From NCBI GenBank assembly GCA_947451525.1, contig CANFZM010000010.1:28083-92082 (forward strand): 64,000 nucleotides of DNA, written 5' to 3'. Below are positions 8,382 through 17,529 of the stretch, piece by piece (positions within the stretch are counted from its first letter, which is position 1; each line of letters starts with the position of its first letter). The translations under genes and the position numbers were made by a program. The notes under the pieces are model-generated. The model saw nothing but the letters and a program-made list of their open reading frames with translations. It had not been told where the DNA came from and did no database searches. The stretch comes from Flavobacteriaceae bacterium. Lineage in GTDB: Bacteria; Bacteroidota; Bacteroidia; Flavobacteriales; Flavobacteriaceae.

Positions 8382-8895
8382 TATCGTTTTCATTAATTTT
8401 ATTAACACTTTCCACCTGGTCTAAAACCGATTTTATAAAAGAAATTCTAGTTTGCATATTGGTAATCATGGCATAAATTATTTGTTTATTCTCCCCATTT
8501 TTTGCGATTTCAAGTTTTAGATTTTCATAATCTTTTTCCAAAGAATTCATTTGCTTCATGGCATCTACAATAAGTGCTTTGCTTTTTGGAGTTTCCTTTT
8601 CTTTTAATGCTAATAATTCGGTATTAATTATAGAAGAAATAGAATCGTGGGCTTGCTGTACTTGCGGAGAAAAAACAACTTCTTGTTTCGTAGGATGGAT
8701 AAAATTCAAATATAAAATCCCAAATCCAAGCAGGAGGGAAGCGGCAATAGATAACGGAATCCAATTTAGTTTTTTCTTTGGCTTGTTTATTTTTAATTTA
8801 TCTAAAAATCGTTTTTCGTGTCCAGTAATAGGTTCTTCCAAATCCCAATTATCTTGGTCTTTAAAGAAAGAATTCAGGTTGTTTAGATTATTCAT
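8365..8895 (-). CDS. Single-pass membrane protein, probable anti-sigma partner
   Basis: The 176-residue product has a polar N-terminus of about 43 residues, one transmembrane helix (about 45-64, IPLSIAASLLLGFGILYLNF), and an outer coiled-coil-like helical region (LEKDYENLKLEIAKN). Its ATG overlaps the sigma factor stop by 4 bp (ATGA), the usual arrangement of an ECF sigma factor and its membrane-bound antagonist. No classic zinc anti-sigma motif (HxxxCxxC) is present, so the role is inferred from topology and position. Confidence 0.75.
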   Translation of the reverse strand: MNNLNNLNSFFKDQDNWDLEEPITGHEKRFLDKLKINKPKKKLNWIPLSIAASLLLGFGILYLNFIHPTKQEVVFSPQVQQAHDSISSIINTELLALKEKETPKSKALIVDAMKQMNSLEKDYENLKLEIAKNGENKQIIYAMITNMQTRISFIKSVLDQVESVNKINENDNENRI

Positions 8896-9437
8896 AATTG
8901 AGACATTTTATTTCGTAAACTTTCTTTTGCTCTGCTCATCATCGTTCTACAATTTTCATTGGTAATATTCAAAATACCGGTTATTTCTTCCAAATCGTAG
9001 CCTTCAATAAAAAATAGAGTTAGAATGATTTTATAATTTGGTTTCAAACTTTGTATCGTTTTCAAAACATGTTCTGCTTTTAATTGGTCGTAATTAATAG
9101 ATTCCTCAGCCTCCCAATCGGGAATTTCCATTCCGTCCGATAAAGATTCTATAGTATATTTATTAGTTTTTTTTAATTCCGTAATACTAGCATTCACTAC
9201 AATTTTCTTTAACCAGGCACCAAAAGTTACCTTTCCACTAAAGGAATCTAGTTTTTTAAATGCTTTTAAAAAACACTCTTGCATAATATCTTCCGCCAAA
9301 GCGTGATCACTTAAAATTCTATAAGATACGTTGAACATTGCCTTATAATACCTATTATAAAGTGCTAGTTGTGCCTTTTCATCATTAGAAGCGCAACGTT
9401 CCAGAAGAATTGCTATATCCAGATTTTGGTTTTTCAA
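8892..9437 (-). CDS. ECF-type RNA polymerase sigma-70 factor
   Basis: The 181-residue protein has sigma region 2 (ALYNRYYKAMFNVSYRILSDHALAEDIMQ, motif AEDIMQECFLKAF) and region 4 (KPNYKIILTLFFIEGYDLEEI...MMSRAKESLR with an HTH). It directs RNA polymerase to a small regulon, probably including its own operon. The start appears to be a TTG: no ATG occurs before residue 33 and a stop lies shortly upstream. It is first in a four-gene operon with a membrane partner and two exported beta-helix proteins. Confidence 0.92.
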   Translation of the reverse strand: MKNQNLDIAILLERCASNDEKAQLALYNRYYKAMFNVSYRILSDHALAEDIMQECFLKAFKKLDSFSGKVTFGAWLKKIVVNASITELKKTNKYTIESLSDGMEIPDWEAEESINYDQLKAEHVLKTIQSLKPNYKIILTLFFIEGYDLEEITGILNITNENCRTMMSRAKESLRNKMSQL

Positions 9438-9520
9438 ATACTTGGTAGATTTAATCTATTCTAAAGACAATAGAAAATTTTAATTGTTACAGTTTGATTT
9501 CATAAATATATAAAAATAAA

Positions 9521-9547
9521 AAAATCCGAAGTATTATTTCGGATTTT
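9521..9547 (-). terminator. Intrinsic terminator downstream of the M42 peptidase
   Basis: A stem AAAATCCGAA / TTCGGATTTT with a small loop lies between the M42 peptidase stop and the sigma factor start. On the minus strand a T-rich tract follows. Confidence 0.75.
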
Positions 9548-9571
9548 AAAGTTGGTTAGGTATTGTAAATA

Positions 9572-10660
9572 CTATTTAAAGTATGAAAAATCATGGTTGT
9601 TTTCAATTTTCAATAAACTTTCATAAATCAACTGAATCACATTTTCAACATCTTCACGATGCACCATTTCTACAGTAGTATGCATATAACGCAACGAAAG
9701 CGATATTAATGCCGAAGCAACGCCACCATTGCTATAAGCAAAGGCATCCGTGTCGGTACCAGTTGCTCTGGAAGTAGCATGACGCTGAAACGGAATTTTC
9801 TTTTCCTCAGCAGTACTTACTATTAATTCTCTTAGGATATTTTGGGTAGCAGGAGCATAAGCAATAACGGGACCTTTACCCATTTGCAAATCTCCTTCAA
9901 TCTTTTTCTCAATCATTGGAGTAGAAGTATCGTGGCAAACATCAGTTACAATAGCAACATTCGGTTTGATGGTTTGCGTAATCATTTCGGCACCACGAAG
10001 TCCAATTTCTTCCTGCACCGAGTTCACGATATACAATCCAAAAGGCAACGTTTTATTGTTTTCTTTCAACAAACGAGCAACTTCGGCAATCATAAAACCA
10101 CCCATTCGGTTATCGATGGCTCTACATACAAATTTATTCTCATTCAAAATCATGAATTCATCTGGATATGTGATCACACAACCCACATGAACGCCTAATT
10201 TTTCAACTTCTTCTTTTGTTTCGCAACCACAATCAATAAAAATATTGTGTAAAGTTGCAGGCTCTTCCTTACCGCGATTTCTAGTATGAATGGCTGGCCA
10301 ACCAAAAACCCCTTTAACAATTCCGTTTTTGGTATGAATATTTACTCTTTTAGATGGCGCAATCTGATGATCCGAACCACCATTGCGAATCACATAAATA
10401 AGTCCATTGTCCGTAATATAATTAACATACCAAGAAATTTCATCCGAATGTCCTTCAATCACCACTCTAAATTTAGCGTCCGGATTAATAATCCCCACGG
10501 CACTTCCATAAGTATCCGTAATAAAAGTATCCACATAAGGTTTTAAATACTCCATCCAAATCTTCTGTCCACCAGCTTCATAGCCAGTTGGCGAAGGATT
10601 GTTTAAGTATTTTTCTAAAAAAGCAATAGACGATTCTGTAAGTATAGATTTTGTTGACAT
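9572..10660 (-). CDS. M42-family metallopeptidase (glutamyl/tetrahedral aminopeptidase-like)
   Basis: The product is about 362 residues from the ATG of MSTKSILTESS. It has the metal-site residues of the M42/MH clan: GHSDEI (His-x-Asp), AIDNRMGG (Asp bridging two metals), QEEIGLRGA (Glu-Glu), TDVCHD (Asp) and RYMHTTVE (His) near the C-terminus. A PDZ-like insert sits between the two catalytic halves, as in TET aminopeptidases. These cytosolic complexes trim peptides from the N-terminus; the specificity here is unknown. It is divergent from the DUF4294 gene, with about 80 bp between them. Confidence 0.92.
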   Translation of the reverse strand: MSTKSILTESSIAFLEKYLNNPSPTGYEAGGQKIWMEYLKPYVDTFITDTYGSAVGIINPDAKFRVVIEGHSDEISWYVNYITDNGLIYVIRNGGSDHQIAPSKRVNIHTKNGIVKGVFGWPAIHTRNRGKEEPATLHNIFIDCGCETKEEVEKLGVHVGCVITYPDEFMILNENKFVCRAIDNRMGGFMIAEVARLLKENNKTLPFGLYIVNSVQEEIGLRGAEMITQTIKPNVAIVTDVCHDTSTPMIEKKIEGDLQMGKGPVIAYAPATQNILRELIVSTAEEKKIPFQRHATSRATGTDTDAFAYSNGGVASALISLSLRYMHTTVEMVHREDVENVIQLIYESLLKIENNHDFSYFK

Positions 10661-10740
10661 AAAATATTTTTTGCTAAAATATAAATTTGGCATTACACTT
10701 GTTATGTATATTCTATATTTTTACACTAAAATTAACAGCT

Positions 10741-11421
10741 ATGTTCAAGCAAGCAATCTTTCTACTCATTTTTTTTATATCTGTGCCAACTTTTGCACAG
10801 GTCAAAACCACTAGTACTCCCGAAAATGAATTCAACATAAAAGAAATTGATACCTTAAAAATGGACACGATTGTATTGAACGACGTATCGTTTTCAAAAG
10901 TAAAAATGGATCCCGAAGAAAGAAAACAATTCCTTTTACTCCAAAACCGAGTTTACAAAGTATACCCATTTGCCAAAACAGCCTCCGACAGACTTTATCT
11001 TTTGAATAAAAACATGGGAGATCTAAAATCCAACAAAGAAAAAAAGAGATACTTTAAGATTGTAGAAGACTTTATTGATAACGAATTCAAAGACAAACTA
11101 AAAAAATTATCCCACATGCAAGGGCAAATATTAGTTAAGTTAATCTACCGCCAAACCGGAATCTCAACTTATGACCTAATTAAAGATTATAAAAGTGGCT
11201 GGAAAGCCTTTTGGTCCAACAACACCGCGCGACTTTTTAACATCAATCTCAAAGAAATTTACGACCCCCTAAACAATAACGAAGACTATCTTATTGAGAC
11301 TATCCTATTTAGAGCCTTCTCCAATGGTCGTTTGCAGGAGCAAAAAGCCGCTAACCCAATAGAATTAGACGAACTAAACGAGCATTGGGAAAAACTCGCC
11401 CAACAAATAAATAAAAAGTAA
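10741..11421 (+). CDS. Exported DUF4294 protein
   Basis: About 226 residues with a signal peptide (MFKQAIFLLIFFISVPTFAQ). The mature part contains RVYKVYPFAKTASDRL, LSHMQGQILVKLIYRQTG and KAFWSNNTARLFNINLKEIYDP, the conserved core of DUF4294, a family largely confined to Bacteroidota and of unknown function. The chosen ATG places the signal peptide at the N-terminus; a longer frame starts 54 bp upstream without such logic. Confidence 0.88.
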   Translation: MFKQAIFLLIFFISVPTFAQVKTTSTPENEFNIKEIDTLKMDTIVLNDVSFSKVKMDPEERKQFLLLQNRVYKVYPFAKTASDRLYLLNKNMGDLKSNKEKKRYFKIVEDFIDNEFKDKLKKLSHMQGQILVKLIYRQTGISTYDLIKDYKSGWKAFWSNNTARLFNINLKEIYDPLNNNEDYLIETILFRAFSNGRLQEQKAANPIELDELNEHWEKLAQQINKK

Positions 11422-11428
11422 AATTTTA

Positions 11429-11532
11429 AGGAGCGAAACAGCAGGCATTTTAGTAAAGACAATTCCTGCCATCCGCGCTACAAGGTAGCTTGCTTCTGTC
11501 AGGGCTACTTAGGTTTTGTCTTTTGTGAAATA
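11429..11532 (+). repeat. Dispersed ~100 bp repeat, copy 1
   Basis: The unit starts AGGAGCGAAACAGCAGGC, includes TTCCTGCCATCCGCGCTAC, a short palindrome GCTAC-aag-GTAGC, then TTCTGTCAGGGCTAC and ends TTTTGTCTTTTGTGAAAT. Inverted and direct copies lie at 20501-20602 and 44751-44908. It follows the DUF4294 stop by 8 bp. The rest of the gap to 11718 is AT-rich, with no gene seen. Confidence 0.88.
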
Positions 11533-11718
11533 AGAATTTTAAAAGAAACTACTATTAAAATAACACCACTACATTTTCCTAATAAATAAAAGATAATGTA
11601 TATATTTGATAAAAATATGATACACAATTGCGGCAATCAACACTAAAATGGATTTATTTACGAAGTTGAGTTGCTAATATTTATGAGTATGTGTAATTTT
11701 AAACGACACGCCAACTAA

Positions 11719-12297
11719 ATGACAAGACCGCAATACAACGACAAAATAATAGTGACGGCAAAACTTAAGTATCCATTTGAGTTTTATGCTACGACACTAT
11801 TTTTCGCATTTATTTTTTTTATAATCTTGAAACAAATGTTTCTTGACGACAAAACACAAATGGAATGGTGGTTATTATTGTTGGGTTGCTTGGCAGCGTT
11901 CATTTCTATTGTTTTAATCGGCAGACATCAATACAAGAAACTTGTTATATATTCCGACAAACTTATAATAAGACCAATATTCTCATTCCGATCAATGACA
12001 ATTCAATTAGACAACTTAAAAGGTTTCGAATTAGTTGAAACGGCTATTATTGGTGGACTTGGTTATAACATTCGACTAATTACGACAACAGACCAAAAAA
12101 TAGTATTCCCTCAAGACAATTATAAGAATTACGACAAAATAATTGCTGGTTTTCATAAATCTAACCTTCCTTATTTCGGACAAAAGGAACTGCAATCAAA
12201 TTACAAAAGGACATACGGCAAGTTATTAAAATGGAGTGCATTATTGTTGCCATTTATTTATGGACTATTTTTACTTCTAAAAATGACTATACGTTGA
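11719..12297 (+). CDS. Membrane protein with PH-like C-terminal region, unknown function
   Basis: The 192-residue product has two N-terminal transmembrane helices (about 21-40 and 49-67), a strand-rich domain (YKKLVIYSDKLIIRPIF, ITTTDQKIVFPQDNYKNYD) resembling bacterial PH-like domains, and a last hydrophobic helix near the C-terminus. It stands alone between AT-rich spacers. Similar proteins are frequent as accessory cargo in Bacteroidota. No specific family is claimed. Confidence 0.65.
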   Translation: MTRPQYNDKIIVTAKLKYPFEFYATTLFFAFIFFIILKQMFLDDKTQMEWWLLLLGCLAAFISIVLIGRHQYKKLVIYSDKLIIRPIFSFRSMTIQLDNLKGFELVETAIIGGLGYNIRLITTTDQKIVFPQDNYKNYDKIIAGFHKSNLPYFGQKELQSNYKRTYGKLLKWSALLLPFIYGLFLLLKMTIR

Positions 12298-12530
12298 AAA
12301 GAAAAACTACCCCCGCTAGTGCAAGCGTCACGCTCGTACTCACAATCTAAATCATTAAAAAAAAGCATTATACTATTACAAAATATGAATTTTCCATAGT
12401 GTTGTCATTACAACGCAGTAGGAATCTAATTTAAAATATATTGTGTAATTCTGTAAATTAATTTGTAATTGTATCAGGTAATTCTCAAAAAAAAATTTGT
12501 TTAAATTCTAACAAAAACAGTGCAAATAAT

Positions 12531-14066
12531 TTACCCCAACCATCCATCTCTGTCCAAACTACGGTACTGAATAGCTTCTGCAATATGCACAGATTCTACT
12601 TTTTCAGAAGCCTCCAAATCGGCAATGGTTCTTGAAACCTTTAATATTCGGTCGTAAGCCCTAGCAGAGAGATTTAGTTTTTCCATAGCATTTTTCAACA
12701 ATTCTAATGAAGATGCTTCCAATTCACAATATTCTCTAACCAATTTCGACCCCATTTGGGCATTGTAGTGTACGTTTTCCATCGCTTCAAATCGTTTTGA
12801 TTGAATTTCTCTAGCACTAGTAACTCGCTTCCTAATTTCCGAACTACTTTCGGCTTTGCGAGTTTCAGTTAATTTTTCAAATGGTACTGGAGTTACCTCT
12901 ACATGAATGTCAATTCGGTCTAAAAGTGGCCCCGAAATTTTACTCAAATACCGTTGCATTTCCATTGGCGAAGAACTCACAGGAGCATCCGGATCATTAA
13001 AATACCCACTCGGACTTGGGTTCATGCTTGCCACCAACATAAATGAGGATGGGTAAGTTATGGTAAATTTAGCCCTCGAAATAGTAACTTCTCTATCTTC
13101 TAGAGGTTGTCGCATTACTTCAAGAACTTCTCGTTTAAATTCTGGCAATTCATCTAAAAAAAGTACACCATTATGAGATAAGGATATTTCTCCCGGCTGC
13201 GGATAACTTCCTCCACCAACTAAAGATACAGAAGAAGCCGTGTGGTGCGGACTCCTAAAAGGCCTTTGACTCATCAAACCCGCATCTTTAATTTTCCCTG
13301 CAACCGAATGTATTTTGGTAGTTTCCAAGGCTTCTTTTAAAGTCATTGGAGGTAAAATACTCGGTAATCGTTTGGCTAACATGGTTTTTCCAGATCCTGG
13401 TGGTCCAATTAAAATTATATTATGCCCTCCAGCAGCAGCAATTTCCATACATCGCTTTATGGACTCTTGGCCTTTAACATCGGAAAAATCAAATTCTGGA
13501 AAATCTAAAGTTTTATAAAATTCTTCTCGGGTATTAATTACAGTTGGTTCTATAGTTCCTTTTCCTTCAAAAAAATCAATGACTTGGGTTACGTTTTCTA
13601 TACCGTAGACTTCTAGGCCATCCACTATAGCGGCTTCTTTAACGTTTTGGATTGGCAAAAAGAAACCTTTAAAACCCTCTTCTCGAGCTTTAATAGCTAT
13701 AGATAATGCTCCTTTAATGGGTTGTAAACCGCCATCTAAAGACAATTCGCCCATAATAATATACTTATCTACTTCCTCCGCTTGTATTTGACCAGATGCA
13801 ACAAGAATACCTATTGCTAAAGTTAGGTCGTAGGCAGACCCCTCTTTTCGTAAATCGGCCGGAGCCAAGTTTATAGTAATTTTTTTACCCGGGAGTTGGT
13901 ACCCATTATTTTTCAATGCAGCTGCTATGCGGTAACTGCTTTCTTTTATGGCATTATCAGGAAGACCAACTAAGTGATATCCTACCCCTTTATCAATATT
14001 AACTTCTACCGTAATTTTGGAAGCTTCCACCCCAAAAACGGCACTTCCATATACTTTTACTAACAT
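12531..14066 (-). CDS. comM: YifB/ComM-family Mg-chelatase-like AAA+ ATPase
   Basis: The 511-residue protein has the N-terminal Lon-protease-like ChlI domain (DLRKEGSAYDLTLAIG; GELSLDGGLQPIKG), an AAA+ core with Walker A GPPGSGKTMLAKRLP near residue 220 and Walker B GVLFLDELPEF, and the C-terminal Mg-chelatase domain (LSARAYDRILKVSRTIADL). ComM is a hexameric helicase that drives branch migration during integration of foreign DNA in natural transformation. Full length; its neighbours are functionally unrelated. Confidence 0.95.
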   Translation of the reverse strand: MLVKVYGSAVFGVEASKITVEVNIDKGVGYHLVGLPDNAIKESSYRIAAALKNNGYQLPGKKITINLAPADLRKEGSAYDLTLAIGILVASGQIQAEEVDKYIIMGELSLDGGLQPIKGALSIAIKAREEGFKGFFLPIQNVKEAAIVDGLEVYGIENVTQVIDFFEGKGTIEPTVINTREEFYKTLDFPEFDFSDVKGQESIKRCMEIAAAGGHNIILIGPPGSGKTMLAKRLPSILPPMTLKEALETTKIHSVAGKIKDAGLMSQRPFRSPHHTASSVSLVGGGSYPQPGEISLSHNGVLFLDELPEFKREVLEVMRQPLEDREVTISRAKFTITYPSSFMLVASMNPSPSGYFNDPDAPVSSSPMEMQRYLSKISGPLLDRIDIHVEVTPVPFEKLTETRKAESSSEIRKRVTSAREIQSKRFEAMENVHYNAQMGSKLVREYCELEASSLELLKNAMEKLNLSARAYDRILKVSRTIADLEASEKVESVHIAEAIQYRSLDRDGWLG

Positions 14067-14151
14067 GGTTTTGGCTTTTAAATAACTTATTGTATCAAAT
14101 ATACAAAAGTTTTTTAAAATTAAATAAGGAAGATTTCATTATAAAATAGAA

Positions 14152-14173
14152 AAGTCGGACCAAAGCCCGACTT
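14152..14173 (-). terminator. Probable terminator of the pabB-tilS-dsbD operon
   Basis: A stem AAGTCGG / CCGACTT with an 8-nt loop lies 21 bp beyond the dsbD stop. On the minus strand it runs into TTTTCTATTTT. Confidence 0.6.
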
Positions 14174-14193
14174 AAAAATATTAATTCATTTTA

Positions 14194-16200
14194 TTATTTC
14201 TTAAAATTCGCTATACCTTGTTTCAACCAATTTTCATACAATCTTGTATCGGGATCGTAACTGGTTGTTGGCGTAACTGTGTTTAAGTTATTCCCATCTA
14301 AATCCACCAAGACGTATAAAGGTTGCGTGTTGGTTTTGTATTTTGTTATCATAAAATCCGTCCATTTATCACCAATAGTAACAATTTTTTCGCCTGTAGA
14401 TTTAGAAATAAATTGTTCGTTTTTAGGTAAATCTCGTTTGTCATCTGCAAACAAAGAAATAAGAACCACTTCATTTTTCAATATTTGAGAAACCTTTACC
14501 TCCGTCCAAACGTTGTTTTCCATTTTTCTGCAATTCACGCAGGCATGTCCTGTAAAATCTAATAGAACTGGTTTTTTAACTTCTTTAGCGTAAGCCAAAC
14601 CTTTTTCATAATCGGTGAAAATCACCAAACCATGTTTGTTTCTTTCGGCTCCTTCTGGCAATTTTTCAGAAGTAAAAACAGCAGCAGAACCTCCAATTCC
14701 ATTCGGACTCTCACTATATTCTTCAGGTGGTGGAAAAGCACTTATTAATTTTAATGGTGCTCCAAATAATCCTGGAATCATATAAAAAGTAAACGATAAA
14801 ACTACTAATGCTAATAGCAATCTTCCAACTGAAATATGGGTTAGTGCCGAATCATGTGGCAAGGTTATTTTTCCTAATAAGTAAATTCCCCAAGTTCCAA
14901 AAATTGCAATCCAGATGGCTAAAAATATTTCTCTTTCAAACCAATGCAATTGTAAAACCAAATCGGCATTAGATAAAAATTTGAATGCCAAAGCCAATTC
15001 TAAAAATCCAAGTGAAACCTTAACGGTGTTAAGCCATCCACCCGATTTTGGTAACGAATGCATCCAACCCGGAAACATTGCAAATAACATAAATGGCAAG
15101 GCTAAAGCCGATGAAAATCCTAACATTCCAATTACTGGAGCGATTCCACCACTGGATGCTGCTTGCACTAAAAGTGTTCCTACAATTGGTCCTGTACAAG
15201 AAAACGAAACAATTGCCAAGGCTAATGCCATGAATAATATTCCTACAATTCCGCCTCTATCGGCTTGTCTATCTACTTTATTTGCCCAAGAATTTGGTAG
15301 CATAATTTCAAATGCACCAAGAAAAGAAGTTGCGAAAAACACTAATAAAATAAAGAAAATCACATTAAACCAAACATTGGTAGAAAGCGCATTTAGAGCA
15401 TCGGCACCAAAAATAGCAGTAACGGCTAAACCTAAAACTACATAAATCCCTATGATAGAAATTCCATAAATAATAGCATTTCGTTTACCTTGAGCAGGAG
15501 TTTTACTTTGTTTAGTAAAAAAACTAACTGTCATTGGTATCATTGGAAATACACAAGGAGTTAACAATGCAGCAAATCCGCCAAGGAAAGCCAAAAAGAA
15601 GATTGTCCAAAGTCCTTTTTTCTCCTCTTTTTTATGGGCAGCATTAGGTGCTTCTTTTAATTCCTGTTTAGTTTCTGTTTTCACAGAATCTACTTTGGTA
15701 GCAGCGCTTTTAGTTGTATCTATATTTGTTGGCTCAACTGCTGAAGTGGCTATAACCGGAATAGCAAAAGTCAAATCTAATTTGTCTGTTACGCACTGAT
15801 TTTGACACGCTTGATAATCCAAATTTATAACAATTTTACTAGTTTTAGGATTTGTAATTTTAACCCTTTGCGTTAAAGTTGCTTTGCCTTCAAAGTAGTA
15901 TTCGTCAATTTCAAAATCTTTGTTAAATTCTTTTTTATAGGCACTTTCTTTGGTTTTTCCAACCAATTCAAAGTTCCCTTTTTTGTTTTTAATCGTTACC
16001 ACCATTGGCAGTGGGCCACCGTCTGGAGTGAATTGTGAATACATGTGCCAACCCTCTTCAATAGTGGCATTCATAACCAAATTAAATTCGGTATCGGATA
16101 TTTTTTCTGTTTTGGAAGTCCATTTTACGGGCTTTTTAATTTGCGAATTTCCATTTGCAAAAGCCAAAAAAGCCAAAAGTAATAGAAGTAATTTCTTCAT
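14194..16200 (-). CDS. dsbD: Thiol:disulfide interchange protein DsbD
   Basis: The 668-residue protein has a signal peptide, a periplasmic DsbD-alpha-like domain with the redox pair in DYQACQNQCVTD (about 146-157), a low-complexity linker, a cytochrome-c-biogenesis-type membrane domain of about eight helices (TPCVFPMIPMTVSFF and SFSCTGPIVGTLL hold its two cysteines), and a C-terminal thioredoxin domain with FTGHACVNCRKME (CVNC). It carries electrons from cytoplasmic thioredoxin across the inner membrane to periplasmic disulfides. It overlaps tilS by one base (TAATG) and ends the operon. Confidence 0.95.
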   Translation of the reverse strand: MKKLLLLLLAFLAFANGNSQIKKPVKWTSKTEKISDTEFNLVMNATIEEGWHMYSQFTPDGGPLPMVVTIKNKKGNFELVGKTKESAYKKEFNKDFEIDEYYFEGKATLTQRVKITNPKTSKIVINLDYQACQNQCVTDKLDLTFAIPVIATSAVEPTNIDTTKSAATKVDSVKTETKQELKEAPNAAHKKEEKKGLWTIFFLAFLGGFAALLTPCVFPMIPMTVSFFTKQSKTPAQGKRNAIIYGISIIGIYVVLGLAVTAIFGADALNALSTNVWFNVIFFILLVFFATSFLGAFEIMLPNSWANKVDRQADRGGIVGILFMALALAIVSFSCTGPIVGTLLVQAASSGGIAPVIGMLGFSSALALPFMLFAMFPGWMHSLPKSGGWLNTVKVSLGFLELALAFKFLSNADLVLQLHWFEREIFLAIWIAIFGTWGIYLLGKITLPHDSALTHISVGRLLLALVVLSFTFYMIPGLFGAPLKLISAFPPPEEYSESPNGIGGSAAVFTSEKLPEGAERNKHGLVIFTDYEKGLAYAKEVKKPVLLDFTGHACVNCRKMENNVWTEVKVSQILKNEVVLISLFADDKRDLPKNEQFISKSTGEKIVTIGDKWTDFMITKYKTNTQPLYVLVDLDGNNLNTVTPTTSYDPDTRLYENWLKQGIANFKK

Positions 16201-17507
16201 TAGTATAGTTTTATTTGTAGTTTATGGTTTGTTATTTCTGTTATTTTAAATCGTTCGTCTTGACGTCTTCCAATCACCCACACAATCTGATTATCCGAAC
16301 ATAAAAGCCATTGGTTGGATTTATCAATTAAAGACATTTTTTCGTCTTTAAAGTACTTACTCAATTTCTTTTTGCCCTGCATTCCTAAAGGATAAAAATA
16401 ATCTCCTTCTTGCCATTTCCGAATTGTTAATGGAAATTGTAATAATTCTTCATCAACAAAGATACAATTGGAATTAGTATTTGAAATGTCATTTTTGTTA
16501 CAAAAAGAAATCTTTAAGGGAACTTTAACCTCTTGAAGTTCTTTAGGAATGAAATATTCTTCCTTATCCGAATGGATTTCTTTTGCATATAAAATCAATA
16601 AATCTCTGTTTTTCAATAAAATATGGGTTTCCGAAAAAACCTGTTTCCCCGATTGCGCAGTTACTAAATCATAGATATCCTCCCAAGCGGTAAACCCAAA
16701 ATCTTTTAGCCATTGGTATAAATAAGCAGAATAATTAGGAAGTTTTAGTAATTCAATCAAATTGAATTTCAATTGATTAGTTTCTTCTTGAACCACAATT
16801 TGGAAAACTAATTTAGTAGCATCTTCTACCAACGATTGGGCTTGTTGTAAATTTTCTACTGTATTTTGAAAAGAAGAAAGCAAGTTTGGATTTAGTTCTT
16901 TTAAAACTGGTACAATGGCATGTCGCACTTTATTTCGGAAATATTTATCAGATGCATTACTAGAATCTTCCCGCCATTGCAAATTATTTTCTTGCATATA
17001 ATTTTCAATTTCTACTCTAGAAAAAGGCAATAAGGGTCGGATGATTTTATCATTTTGTGCAGGAATTCCAGTTAAACCTTCCAATCCAGTTCCACGTGTG
17101 AGGTTGATTAAAAAGGTTTCTAAACTATCGTCTAAATGATGTGCCGTAAGAATATAATCGAAATTTTTATCTGCTAATTGTTCGTAAAACCAATCGTAGC
17201 GTAACTTTCGTGCAGCAACTTGAATAGATACTTTAGCATCTTCTGCAAATTGTTTGGTATCAAATTTTTGAACAAAAAGCGGAATTTGATTCTCCTCACA
17301 ATAGTATTTTACAAAATCTTCATCGCCATCGCTTTCTAGATTTCGTAAAGAAAAATTACAATGTAAAACGGCAATTTCATAATTTAATTGGTGGAATAAC
17401 TGCAACAAAACCATGCTATCCATTCCGCCACTTACTGCTAGAAACAAGCGTTTCCCTTTAAGAAAAGGAAAATTGGTGTTTAAATGAAGTTGCAGTTTTT
17501 CTAGCAT
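16200..17507 (-). CDS. tilS: tRNA(Ile)-lysidine synthase
   Basis: The 435-residue enzyme modifies C34 of the CAU-anticodon tRNA-Ile to lysidine, so that it reads AUA. The PP-loop SGGMDS (26-31) binds ATP. HHLDDSLETFLINLTRG and REDSSNASDKYFRNKVRHAIVP are conserved family motifs, and a C-terminal TilS domain (IRKWQEGDYFYPLGMQGKKKLSKYF) completes the usual length. It lies 22 bp after pabB and overlaps dsbD by one base. Confidence 0.96.
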   Translation of the reverse strand: MLEKLQLHLNTNFPFLKGKRLFLAVSGGMDSMVLLQLFHQLNYEIAVLHCNFSLRNLESDGDEDFVKYYCEENQIPLFVQKFDTKQFAEDAKVSIQVAARKLRYDWFYEQLADKNFDYILTAHHLDDSLETFLINLTRGTGLEGLTGIPAQNDKIIRPLLPFSRVEIENYMQENNLQWREDSSNASDKYFRNKVRHAIVPVLKELNPNLLSSFQNTVENLQQAQSLVEDATKLVFQIVVQEETNQLKFNLIELLKLPNYSAYLYQWLKDFGFTAWEDIYDLVTAQSGKQVFSETHILLKNRDLLILYAKEIHSDKEEYFIPKELQEVKVPLKISFCNKNDISNTNSNCIFVDEELLQFPLTIRKWQEGDYFYPLGMQGKKKLSKYFKDEKMSLIDKSNQWLLCSDNQIVWVIGRRQDERFKITEITNHKLQIKLY

Positions 17508-17529
17508 GTTTCAAAAATACGGATTTTAT

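Noticed and set aside
15000..15445. Long plus-strand frame antisense to dsbD
   Set aside because: It is a shadow of the strongly supported membrane domain of dsbD on the other strand, with no start context or family.
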